A stretch of DNA of 64,000 nt, from NCBI GenBank assembly GCA_003864495.1, contig ML133499.1, positions 1,116,001-1,180,000 on the forward strand, read 5' to 3'. Under the pieces are notes generated by a model, which had not been told where the DNA came from, did no database searches, and saw only the letters and a program-made list of their open reading frames with translations. This document shows, piece by piece, positions 22,132-32,123 of the stretch (positions are counted from its first letter, which is position 1; each line of letters opens with the position of its first letter). This DNA is from Nemopilema nomurai. Its lineage: Eukaryota > Cnidaria > Scyphozoa > Rhizostomeae > Rhizostomatidae. The position numbers and the translations under genes are program-made.

Positions 22132-25100
22132 CTGCGGTAAAAACATAAACACCAAGTTCACCCAAAAGGAGAGAAGTAGACTTAATCTACTTTTAATGTC
22201 AACCTGCACCAGTCATCATAACACAATTGAGGTGCTTGTCAAACCGCTTGTTGGCCAATCAAACCTCTCATTGGCCAATCAAACCGCTTGTTGGCCAATC
22301 AAACCTCTCATTGGCCAATCAAACCGCTTGTTGGCCAATCAAACCCTTTTCTAACATTGTCGACATTACCTGAGTGGTGGTAGGACAAGACGGTTTGGGT
22401 TGGGGTTTGATTCAGCTTAATTAGAGAGCATTTGATCCCAAAGAGCAATACTCGTGGCCATACTTCTTGGAATGGCTCAAAATACAGCCACAGATGATTC
22501 TGTAGCGACTCGTTTGTTTACTTTTCATTGTCACACCATGTCATGCTGACACATCTTTTCTCGATTCTCAGCCTAGACTTTTCCATCCCCATTCCATCAT
22601 CACTTCATCATCCTCTCTCACCCTTCGTTAGCGAATTTATTCGTCTCTCTCTCTGAGCCTAGCTCCGTGTTCTCTGCACGTTAAATAAGACAACTATGGC
22701 TCGGGTTCTCCATAGAGGTTGAGCAACGCAGTGAGCAGAAACACATTACAATTCGTTTCTACAATTCTACAACTACTTGACCTAAGTCTGAAAGCCATGA
22801 TTCCCTTTGCATGATATAAAGCTCTCTGATGGCAAATAATTGAATGAAAATATAGAACTATTCAGCCAATATAAAGATAATCTCAATGGACACTATCGTC
22901 CACCTTTTATTCGAGACGCAAGTTAGCTCAGGGATAACAGTTGGAATCAAAGTTGAGAAAGGTGCATTGTAAAGAAGCCTGAGAACTAATGACGTCACAT
23001 GAGCAACACTTTGCTTACCGGAGGTACAGGGCCTAGATTTCCTCTGTGTTCCATATCGACTTGCGCCTTTGCAGTCTTTTATGTCCTCTCTGAAACAAAA
23101 GCGATCCCTCGATTCGTGCTTCGTGAAACCATAATCAATACAGGGGCTCCAACTGGACCAGCTACTCCATGTATTTGTCACGCTACTTGCTGAAATCAAA
23201 TTAGAATTCAAACTTAAAATAGATAAACGAAAATAAAATTTTGTTAAGCCTATCCTGTTCGGTGCAATGAGAAAGTCTGTTCCCCACTGAGTACCATCGA
23301 TACCAGAATCACTATATATGAAATAAAAGAGACTCTATTTCATTTTATTCAAAATGAGACTAGTATCCAGGTTCCCTACGGAGTCGAATGGCTTAGAACT
23401 GTAGCAATGAAGTGGAAGAGAGCCTTGCTGCTCTCCATGATTCAACAAAAACATTTTATATAAGGCTAAACTCGGACCTGGTACTAATTCTAAAGTTTTC
23501 TTATTGGGCTTAGAATAAAAAGTCTCTTTAGCCTGGGACAACCATCTTTTTAGCGAACTTCCACCTTATTGAAAAATGGATTATTTCAGTTCCAAGAATA
23601 TCATAGCTGAGAACACCAAAGGCATTTGAAAAACTTTCTAACCCCACTTTTTCCTAAAGCCAATTTTCTTTAAAAATCATGTAGAAAAAGGTAGAAGAAA
23701 GTTCATAGGTAGAAAGAAAGGAGGTCGAATCTAATTTAATTCATTTTGCGTAAGACCCTGACTATGACTTCATTACCAAAATATTTAGGGGTGACTGTCT
23801 ATACCGAGCCCTTTTATAATCGTCACATTATGCCCCTCCACATATTTTGATACAAATCACTGCGATTGGGCGGTTTCTTTGCAGAGTGCCTCTCATAACA
23901 CACATTCGAGTGCCTGTGCCATTTACTTACTTTTGCAGTCATATAGTGCATTAATCTGCAACAGATCCGTTTTGCTAAAGCCTCTTCTTTGCCCAATGCG
24001 TCCGCCGCTCTTGTCAAGCTTCGTAATAGTTTTCTTTCTGAAATTCTTCGTAAAGGCATATGCTCCATAGTGCATTACTCCATCGTAATCATACGGAAGT
24101 CCCAACGTGGTCATATCTCGAATACTTACTTTTTTGAAATTCATGGCCGCAGCTATCAAGAAAAAACAAATATGATGTATAAAAATAATAATAATGAAAA
24201 TGTTTATACAAGATAACCACTTCAACACATGGAGTGTTGTTATCAATGAGGGCCCTGTATCTGAAACTATGATATATTACAATAAAGCTTTTGAACAAAG
24301 AAATATAATGATCATATGCAACTGCTCATTTTTAAAAGCATAAATTAATTTCTAGTTGTCCATATAAAGTTGTTTTAGGTTTCGTTTAAAATTAGAAGTG
24401 AGTCCAACTGGCGAAGGCTGTTCGGAAGTTCATTGTACAATTTGGAACCAAAAAGTCTATTTTCCTGCTTCTGTTCTAACTCTCGAGAAGCCCACATGAT
24501 CATTCTTTAGAGATTCTAAACGCTGGTTACACCGAGTATCTTAAATGCCAGTTACACAGAGTATCTCAAATGCTAGCTACACCCAAGTATCTTAAATGCT
24601 GGAAACACTCTTCCACCAGCCCCCAATACATTTCATGTTATCTTTAGACAGGGGTAGGTCGGCCTTTAATTTGGAAAGGGGGGTTAGGAAGTAGCAGTGC
24701 TAATTTTACGGCTAAATTACCAGACTGATACGCTGTTTTAACGAACAGAAAAGTGTTTACGTAGTAGAGAAAATGTTAGGGGGTATCTCACACCGCCGTC
24801 TTTCTATAGGATAAGTTTAATAACTGTACTTATTTAGCAAGTGTATTGTTGCAAAAAATATGCAGATAAGCAGATAACGTTGCACTGAATATACTCTGGT
24901 ACAACCAATGCGGCTCTCTATAGTTAAAAACTCTCACATAATAGTTTAAATTATGATTTACATACGGTAATAGGTCAAACGTCTTCCATATGACAGGGTC
25001 TTCCATATTGATATTATATTAGCCAATAGTGTATATTATTAATTGCCAACAATAAACATTGTATTTGCCTCGAAGAAGTAGCCACAGACGCTTGACGTTA

Positions 25101-28100
25101 AAGAGGTCAAGCAAGTTTTAGAACAAGCTAGATACCTGGTAAAATGTTTGCGAAGTTAACACTGATGTACTTGTCCCGATCGTAGCGGCTTTGCTCATGG
25201 TAGAACCCAAGCGCATGCATGATTTCGTGAATGATTGTTCCTATCCTCCCACACCTGTATCCAATCGACAACAGCTGATATCGCCCCCTAGTTTTGCCAA
25301 CAGAGGAGTAGCACCTTGAAGGAATGACGTCATTTGGTCAATCGCTTTGTATAGAGAGATCATAAATTCAAGCAAAAAGGGACAAGACATGTTGAAAACA
25401 GAGTTGTGATTTTTTTCAAAATTTGAAAAACGAAAAATTAGCCCCGTTTTTTCAATTTCTGAAAAATTAAAGAAATAAAAAAAAGAATGAAAAGAATGAA
25501 AAAAATAAAAAAAATAAAAAAATGAGAAAATGAAAAGAAAAAATGAAAAAAGTAACAAAAGTGAAAGAAAAAATGAAAAAAATGAAAAAAGATGAAAAAA
25601 ATGAAAAAAGATGAAAAAAATGAAAAAAGATGAAAAAAATGAAAAAAGATGCAAAAAATGAAAAAAGATGAAAAAAATGAAAAAAGATGAAAAAAGTGAA
25701 AAAGATGAAAAAAATGCAAAAAATTAGAAATGAAAAGATCAATTTATCAACTCAATGGCGTAGCTATGAATTTTCTGTAGAGGGGTGAAGCATGGAATTT
25801 TCCGGCAAAAAGGCGCGCCGATATGGGCGCATCCATTATTATGGTGGCTAGAAACGTTTAAGGGGGGAGGGGGGTTGGAGCTGCCCAAATCCGGCTACGC
25901 CACTGCTGGACCTACTAAGCAAGTCCCTGTTATTGCTGTCTTACTTCTGATTAACACCCCAGGGTGCACAGCCTTAATTGCTGCCTTTAGAATGCTTCGC
26001 TTCTTAAGGGGACTTGCTTTATCACTTCTATTCGTACTATGCAATCAATAAAAAGCTTAGTTAATAAGGAGGGCGAATTTTGGCAAAATAGACTTCGCCG
26101 CTCCTCCGTGACCAAATCTTTGGAGAAAAGGATAAGCATAAGCAAAGTGAGGCGATTCAAGGAAGTAGATGTGTGGGTCAATATTCTTAGAAGGAAATTG
26201 GAGAAAGAATGCCCGATAACAGGGACGAATACTTTGAAATGTAATTACGGCCTAATTACGAATTTCATTGATATATTTCGACAAAACAGTTGTCGTATAT
26301 GTGTTGTATATATACATTGTAATATGTCCGACAAATCTTTGATATGTAGTGCGACAAATGAAGTTGTCATAAATTTGGCATAAAGCTAGTATAGCATAAG
26401 GAAGAAGAGTTTCATACATTTTATATAAAGTGAAGATTACATAGAACTTGCAAGCATATCCTACCCTCTTCCTCGGAAAAATTTGATAAAATGTTCTGGA
26501 CTGGCAAGGGATACTTTTTTAAAGCGAAGACAAGTTTTTTCCTCAAACTGGGCGATTGCCTTCTTTATCTGCTTTTTATTGTATGATGCTAAAATTGAAA
26601 GAACAAAAACACAGTCAGGAGAATTATCATGATTAATATATAAATCAGTAAATTCAAAAAGAAAGTTTATCAAAGTAGATTGATAAAATTTGTTTCTTGG
26701 ATGGAAAAGAGCCACGTCGAGATTAACCAATAAAACGTATGCTCCTGGCATTGCTCCTTGACAAATCCTAATCGCAAATTTTTTTTATTGTCGAGATAAC
26801 ATGCATGGCATCAAGATAGTATCTGGGCCTTATTTTTGAATCAATCTTATTTTACTTTTTGATCCGGAAGAATAAACTCTTTGGAGGTTGGCATTGCTGC
26901 GTAGCCATTTTTCTTTGTTGACCTAAAAATTTCGATCTCGTAAAGGTAAACCCATTCAAGCAATCAACGAATATTTCTATAGAGCTACTGATCTTTAATT
27001 ACGCAATACAGTTATTCATTTACAATATGCACTTATTGCCGTAGTAAAAATTTCGAAATATAATCCTTTGTGCTTTGATGGTGAAAATTTTGCACTTCCA
27101 ACCTGTAGCTTCCTGCCCAGTCCAGAAGTGGTCCCAGGCCTTTTTTGACGCGCGCCTTCATAATGCGTGTGAGCGGTGCTGCGGAATACTCACATATTGA
27201 ACCGTGAATGTAGTAAGGAATGACGCGCGTTCTCCAGATCTTCGCTCTGTTCCGCACGGCATTTCTCTTCTCGTTTTCATCTTCGTCTGTGTCTTCGGAT
27301 GTGGGCGGCAAAATGTCACCGTCAACTAGGCCCTTTGCTCCGTCCACTAGACAGAGGTTAGAGATATGCAAGCCTTCTTTTATCATGAAAAAGAGAACTG
27401 ACCGTGCGAAGAAGATGGATGTCATGTAATGATTTATTTCAAGAGGCAAATGGGAAAAATTTATAGACAGTCAGGGGAAATCATGAAAATGGGGATCAAT
27501 AGATTATAAAGCAAAGAAACAAAACTTAATTGTCTAGAATTCATAGTTTTCTCTACCACTTGCGTAAAAAGTAAAGGCTTCTGCTTTCCAGAGTCAGCCT
27601 CGTAACAAAACTGTGGAACGCTCCGCTTCTCGTATCCCGGCATAAAAGGACTGGGTCCTAGTAACCGTGAAACCGGGGGTCGGTCTCTACGCTACATCTA
27701 CTATTATCTTTATGATGCATTCCATGCTCCTCAATGTATATAATCATTTCCCTATACGACGGTACAACTACACCAAGGGCGACGTTTAAGATACCAAAGG
27801 GATTTGTGTTTCTGCAGGTAAAAATCAATCAACCTCAAAACCACAATCCAAGATTTCATGCTTCCTTTGGCATCGAAGGGTTACCTGCGTTTATTTCAAC
27901 AATCTCTTCAGCTATCGATGTCTTCGGAGGCAACCAGGAATCCGGATTTTCATCAGAATCTTGTTCCCCTTCATCATCAACTTCTACGTCTAGAATACAA
28001 GTAGCACTAGAGTCTAAACGTTCCTATACGTTCCTAAGCTGAGGTAGCTAGCAACATATCTCTTTTCAAAGTAAACATGCCTTATTTGAAGAATGTGAAT

Positions 28101-28704
28101 CTCACTCATGAAAAGGAATTAAACATTCCATCAAAACTCCGATGGAAAGTTTTCGTACGGTATTTTGATCAATTGGTGCTAGGATGGTTACGTGGTTAGA
28201 GGCACTGACTACAGACCCAAGGGTCCTTGGTTCGAGTTCTTGGCTTGTCCAAACATTCACCCAGAGTGAGGAGAGTCGCCAGCTCTCTTTAGAATTCCAG
28301 GCATAAGGAATCACGAGGTCACATAAAAGAAAGGACCAGTACACTGCTTGATAAGTATAGAACTTCTCAGTGTCCTAAAATCTACCATCGGAAGTTAGGT
28401 ATAAACAAATACAAATACAAAATACAATACGTTATCTAGAAGTACCGTCCTTCAATTAGAATTGAGATGACTTTCAAAAGCATGAATCCTGATGGATACC
28501 AACTAGTTTCGTGAATAGATTCCAGTTATGGTGTTTAATATTATGTGGTGTTTATGGCATGATCTGTTATGTGTATACTTTTTAATTCTGCTGTGTCGAT
28601 TTGAAACATCAATAAAAGTGTTTTCTTACCATATTCATTTTGCTTCTCTAATGCGTCAATTTCATCAAGATCATTTTCAAGCTCGTAGCCATCCTTGGGG
28701 GCAT
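22010..28704 (-). CDS. Astacin-TSP1 metalloprotease, tandem paralogue without trypsin domain
   Basis: Eight exons join in frame on the minus strand: 28630-28704, 27885-27989, 27194-27346, 26465-26588, 25136-25314, 23931-24152, 23019-23189 and a tail exon 22010-22131. They give about 382 residues: acidic propeptide, astacin domain (HEIMHALGFYHEQSRYDRD, Met-turn GVMHYG) and TSP1 (TWSSWSSWSPC). From the VDGAKG exon onward the four astacin exons have exactly the same lengths (153, 124, 179, 222) and phases as the downstream gene, so the two arose by tandem duplication. The propeptide is split into two exons here instead of one. After TSP1 it ends in a charged and then hydrophobic tail rather than a trypsin. 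The signal-peptide exon was not found. Probably a secreted zinc endopeptidase. Confidence 0.85.
22240..22346. repeat. 20-bp tandem repeat carrying CCAAT
   Basis: About five copies alternate CAAACCGCTTGTTGGCCAAT and CAAACCTCTCATTGGCCAAT, in the last intron of the upstream protease gene. Confidence 0.95.
22497..22741 (-). repeat. Dispersed repeat, copy 1
   Basis: On the minus strand this matches 54355-54690 over most of its length (shared blocks include TGCGTTGCTCAACCT, TTATTTAACGTGCAGAGAAC and GAAAAGATGTGTCAGCATGA). The other copy carries about 70-90 extra bases. No coding content; an uncharacterised mobile repeat. Confidence 0.85.
23019..23189 (-). CDS. Exon: TSP1 module
   Basis: It encodes NTWSSWSSWSPCIDYGF, RFCFREDIKDCKG and RYGTQRKSRPC. 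Three tryptophans and four cysteines are visible. The donor GTAAGC leaves phase 1. Confidence 0.9.
23931..24152 (-). CDS. Exon: astacin C-terminal lobe with Met-turn
   Basis: It encodes MTTLGLPYDYDGVMHYGAYA and SGGRIGQRRGFSKTDLLQIN. It is 222 bp, with donor GTAAGT. Confidence 0.93.
25136..25314 (-). CDS. Exon: astacin zinc-binding site
   Basis: It encodes CYSSVGKTRGRYQLLSIGYR and the signature HEIMHALGFYHEQSRYDRD. It is 179 bp, with donor GTATCT. Confidence 0.93.
25440..25735. repeat. GAAAAA-rich tandem repeat
   Basis: A purine-strand simple repeat of units like GATGAAAAAAATGAAAAAA, in an astacin intron. Phe-rich reverse frames here are artefacts. Confidence 0.9.
25753..25905. mobile_element. 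Short hAT-like MITE
   Basis: The ends CAATGGCGTAGC and (reverse complement) CAGTGGCGTAGCCGG form a terminal inverted repeat of the CAGTGGCGTAGC type seen in hAT-related MITEs. It is 153 bp, in an astacin intron. No clear target-site duplication was seen. Confidence 0.6.
26465..26588 (-). CDS. Exon: astacin N-terminal part
   Basis: It encodes SYNKKQIKKAIAQFEEKTCL and RFKKVSLAS. It is 124 bp, phase 1 in and phase 2 out. Confidence 0.87.
27194..27346 (-). CDS. Exon: end of propeptide and astacin start
   Basis: It encodes VDGAKGLVDGDILPP and NAVRNRAKIWRTRVIPYYI. It is 153 bp, with donor GTGAGT. Confidence 0.87.
27885..27989 (-). CDS. Exon: propeptide part 2
   Basis: It encodes an acidic stretch, then PDSWLPPKTSIAEEIVEINA, matching the paralogue's propeptide. 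Phase 1 on both sides. Confidence 0.8.
28176..28430 (+). mobile_element. tRNA-derived SINE
   Basis: It starts with a tRNA-like head (GTGGTTAGAGGC A-box region, B-box GGTTCGAGTTC) and ends in an ACAAAT-rich tail. It lies in the propeptide intron of the upstream protease gene. The tRNA-like fold is incomplete, so it is not called a tRNA gene. Confidence 0.65.
28630..28704 (-). CDS. Exon: propeptide part 1 of the astacin-TSP1 gene
   Basis: It encodes APKDGYELENDLDEIDALEK, an acidic propeptide piece, with donor GTAAGA and a TTTTAG acceptor. A start at the ATG cluster just upstream (28740-28755) in the same frame is an alternative. Confidence 0.55.
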
Positions 28705-28985
28705 CTAAAACATCATAATGGCTCCTTAAATTTGTCATCATAAGCATCATCATTCCAATAAAATTTGTTATTTTATCCAAAGCATTTTGTCCTATGAAAA
28801 TTTCACACTATATCTAAAGCATCAGAGTTCCATTCAAGATTTGTCCTTTAATCTAAAACATCATAATTATTTTCAAAATTTGTCATTATATCTAAAGTAC
28901 GATAATCATGTTACAAAGTTCACATTTCAACTTCAGCATCATAAATCCATTCAAAATTTGCGGCTCTTTCCAAAACATTATTAGT
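28705..28985. repeat. Diverged tandem repeat of about 36 bp
   Basis: Units resembling AAATTTGTCATTATATCTAA plus AGCATCATAAT recur six or seven times and abut the acceptor of the first propeptide exon. Confidence 0.6.
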
Positions 28986-31400
28986 AAAACGGTCGACTAA
29001 AGAAAATTTAGTTTCAAATTTGGTTAAAGTTCCCAATTAAAGTTAAGTTCCTAAATTCATAATCAACTTTTTGGTTGTGTTTCAGACATTAGGGGTGGCA
29101 TGATGCATTATTCAGACATGAGATAAATGTCTCAAGTACATATTTGTAAATATGTCTGAATCTGGGGCCTTTCGATACAAAGACAGCGACAAATGTTGAT
29201 TCAAAAGTGATTCCCATTCAAGTTTAGCGGTTAACAATCTATCGATCGATCAGTCAATCAGTCAGTCAATTAATCAGTCAATCAATCAATCAATGAATAG
29301 AAACCCAGATTAAAGTCAGTCGTACTACAATTGATTGCTATGATGTACTTTAATAAAAAAGATAAATGAGATTAGGAGGCTAAGGTCATAAAGACGGACA
29401 AAATTCACGTAAAGCCATCATAGCCACAATAAAGATTATTGGACAGTTGAAACAGAGGAGAAAGGTAAGAACACAAAGAACTCAAAATTTATTTCGTACT
29501 GATATGACCAGGGCATGACCTTTGACCTTCAACCTATCTGATTTGGGCCACGTGTTGATCAAAATTCCTTCTCCTCTTCAAACTCTCAAATTCAAAGTGA
29601 ACAATCCTGATTGGCTAAGGTGAACAATCCTGAATGCTGATTGGTTTTGGCCTTTCACTTATACTAACCGTAACCGTTTCGGCCTTGCCCATCCCATGTC
29701 CATTTTCGAATGTATCTCCCGGGGATAAATCATGATTCGCTGTAAATTTATTGTTATTCGAAAAGGTACAAAGCATGATTGTTTTTATCCTTGACGCCGA
29801 AATAACCAGTTTCATGCTGTAGGCACATTTTTGGTACTTTTTTTGTTTTCTTTATATAAGCAATTAAAACATTAAGGCTAGGCAAAAGCTACTTCATATG
29901 GTGCCATTCATAGAGGGAAAAGACACAAGGTCATCGAGTTACCTCTATAAATGGCACTTACAATATATTTAACAATTAAAGCCAACAAGGGGAAGCCATT
30001 GAAGGCCTTCGATGGGCCAAACAAGGGGAGGCTTTGATAGAATGAAAATACGATGGGCAGAGTTGAAAAGGTTTTTAGCAAGTGCCAAAACGGTATGATT
30101 TAGTAATATGTTCGGGACCGTAATCGTCTGGTCATCAACAGAGGCCCTGTCATTATAATTTGTGTATGTAGTAGCTTCGAACCCGATAATGGTTCATTTG
30201 ACAAAGAGAGAAACATGGTAGATGTATAACTCATGGGACAAAGTTGAACATAGACAAGAGCCATTCATAAACACAGCCAACTCAGTTTTGGTGCTCCTTA
30301 AAAGATTTCTGGTACTCTCTCTGGTACTGTTTTCCTTACTTTCGTTTAATTTTGTGTGTGTTTAAGTTTAGTCAAAACCACCAATCGACCGTTTTTGGTC
30401 TCATCGGAGATCCCCCTCTCCCATCCTGTTATGGGAATCTGAAAGACGTGGCTGGCACATCAACTGTGGGAAAGAAGCCATAGTTGCTTCATGTTTAACA
30501 CTGCTTCGCACGACACAAAATTGTCCACACACTCAGGTTTGCAAGTGGCCACGTAAAATTTGTTAATCAAATCTATATCGGTGGTCAATCTAATCGTTTC
30601 CTACAACAGTTTGGAAGTGGCTGTATTTTGTCTTTTGTTTATTTCAGTGTCTCTAGAGTATGTGGCAGATTGGTCATACCCATATCGTTTTACGGTACGC
30701 ATACCGTTCTTCAAGAAAGATTTAGTCAGAGTTGATCAGAATAACTTTTAAGGAGCCTTTTTGGGGAAGGGAGGTGCTAATACAACAATGCCACAAGACA
30801 TTTTTTAGCTTTGCTTGTAATTAAATGTGATTTTGTATTCATCTTTGATTACACTCAAGTTAAGAAGTTATGTACCTTCACAATTACACATTTTAAAGGT
30901 AACATCTTGAAATAGTTAAAAAATAAACTGGGATTTGTATAAGCCTGTTTGTAGTAACAGGGAATAGAGATTTTTTCAAAACTGTAAATTACTCAATCCA
31001 AACTTTCAAATTAATCTATGCAAGCCTTATTCGTGAACAGGGGCTGCCGCCCCCCCCCCCCCCCAGTTTTCGAAAACCATGTCAGTCGGGCAAATTTTCA
31101 AAAATTCTCCGCAAATAGTCGGGCATAAATGACACTGGGGAGTGATGGGACTTACTTTTGGCAATTCGGTTGAACATTGTGCTACGAGATTAGTCCAAGA
31201 TAGTGCCTCTGTACTCGGGCAAAAATCCTACCTTCCGCCGTACGCTTATGTTCCCGAATAGATGAATTTTCAGTTATATAGAACAAGTTCACTTATGGAT
31301 AGACAAATAGCTATGATGAAATGCTTTGTAGATATGTCGATGACGTCACGCCGGGAAAGTTCAAAACGTCATTTGAGATCCATTAGATCCATCATTTTTT
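28986..31400. other. Intergenic, no gene seen
   Basis: It holds a CAGT/CAAT tetranucleotide run (29240-29296) and a C homopolymer (about 31050-31064). The missing first exon and promoter of the upstream protease gene should lie here if the model is right, but no convincing signal peptide was found. Confidence 0.5.
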
Positions 31401-31401
31401 T

Positions 31402-31648
31402 CAATATGGAACAGGCACTTCGACATAAACCTGTTTTTCGATATGGAACAGGCACTTCGACATAAACCTGTTTTTCGATATGGAACAGGCCCTTCGACAT
31501 AAACCTGTTTTTCGATATGGAACAGGCACTTCGACATAAACCTGTTTTTCGATAGGGAACAGGCACTTCGACATAAAACAGGATGTTTTCGATATGGAAC
31601 AGATATAAAACCTGTTTTCGATATGAAACAGGCCCTTCGACATAAAGG
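31402..31648. repeat. 37-bp minisatellite with internal inverted repeat
   Basis: About seven units of ATATGGAACAGGCACTTCGA plus CATAAACCTGTTTTTCG. Each unit contains AACAGG and CCTGTT, which can form a hairpin. The last units are shortened. Overlapping open frames in all three minus frames are repeat artefacts. Confidence 0.95.
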
Positions 31649-31805
31649 AAGTTTTGTTGTGAAGGCACATTTAATGAAGACTTTTACTGGTTTTATTTGC
31701 TGTATATTTCTCTGCTTTCCTAAGTTCCTTCCTTTGTCGACAATGTGCATTTTCGTCTAACTTCCTAACTTGCAATTGAAGGTTCTCGCTCATTTGTACA
31801 TTTGG

Positions 31806-32123
31806 CTATCCTGTGAGCATGGAGTCAAAGTGATCTGCATTTGTTAGACATTGAAAGCAAGTTCTTGCCCACCCGCAATCACACTGATAGACGATTCCTT
31901 TTGCACAGAGAAGATGTTTAGCACAAAATGAATATGTTAAACGACGATTCCCGACTTGACCCAACGACTGATTTTGACATAATGACGTCCTTTCTTGGGC
32001 TTCAGCCCAGCAGTAACATGAAACTAACTTTAGCGGTTGACAAATTGAGGTGTCAGTCAAAAATGTCCAGTTATGGTGACTGATAACTGATCGAAAGGTT
32101 ATAAAAGCGTGTTCTAAGGGCAA
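31806..32123 (-). CDS. Possible cysteine-rich terminal exon
   Basis: A minus-strand frame ends with a dense cysteine pattern (SCYCWAEAQERTSLCQN, then YSFCAKHLLCAKG and YQCDCGWARTCFQC) and a stop: ten cysteines in about 80 residues. The family was not recognised. The start is uncertain; an acceptor near 32033 (CGCTAAAG) could make this the last exon of a secreted Cys-rich protein. The cysteine density makes chance less likely, but no partner exon was confirmed. Confidence 0.3.
   Translation of the reverse strand: MPLEHAFITFRSVISHHNWTFLTDTSICQPLKLVSCYCWAEAQERTSLCQNQSLGQVGNRRLTYSFCAKHLLCAKGIVYQCDCGWARTCFQCLTNADHFDSMLTG

Noticed and set aside
25241..25742. Phe-rich minus-strand frames
   Set aside because: A product of the GAAAAA-rich simple repeat in an intron. 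Only 25136-25314 is a real exon.
28176..28247. tRNA gene on the plus strand
   Set aside because: The B-box is present but the cloverleaf is incomplete and an ACAAAT-rich SINE tail follows.
29615..29815. Candidate first exon for the upstream protease gene (MKLVISASRIKTIML start)
   Set aside because: The N-terminus is not a convincing signal peptide, and the frame continues with no suitable phase-1 donor near a cleavage site.
31361..31750. Overlapping minus-strand frames with repeated HIEKQVYVE-type peptides
   Set aside because: The 37-bp unit is open in all three frames, typical of a minisatellite, not a repeat protein.
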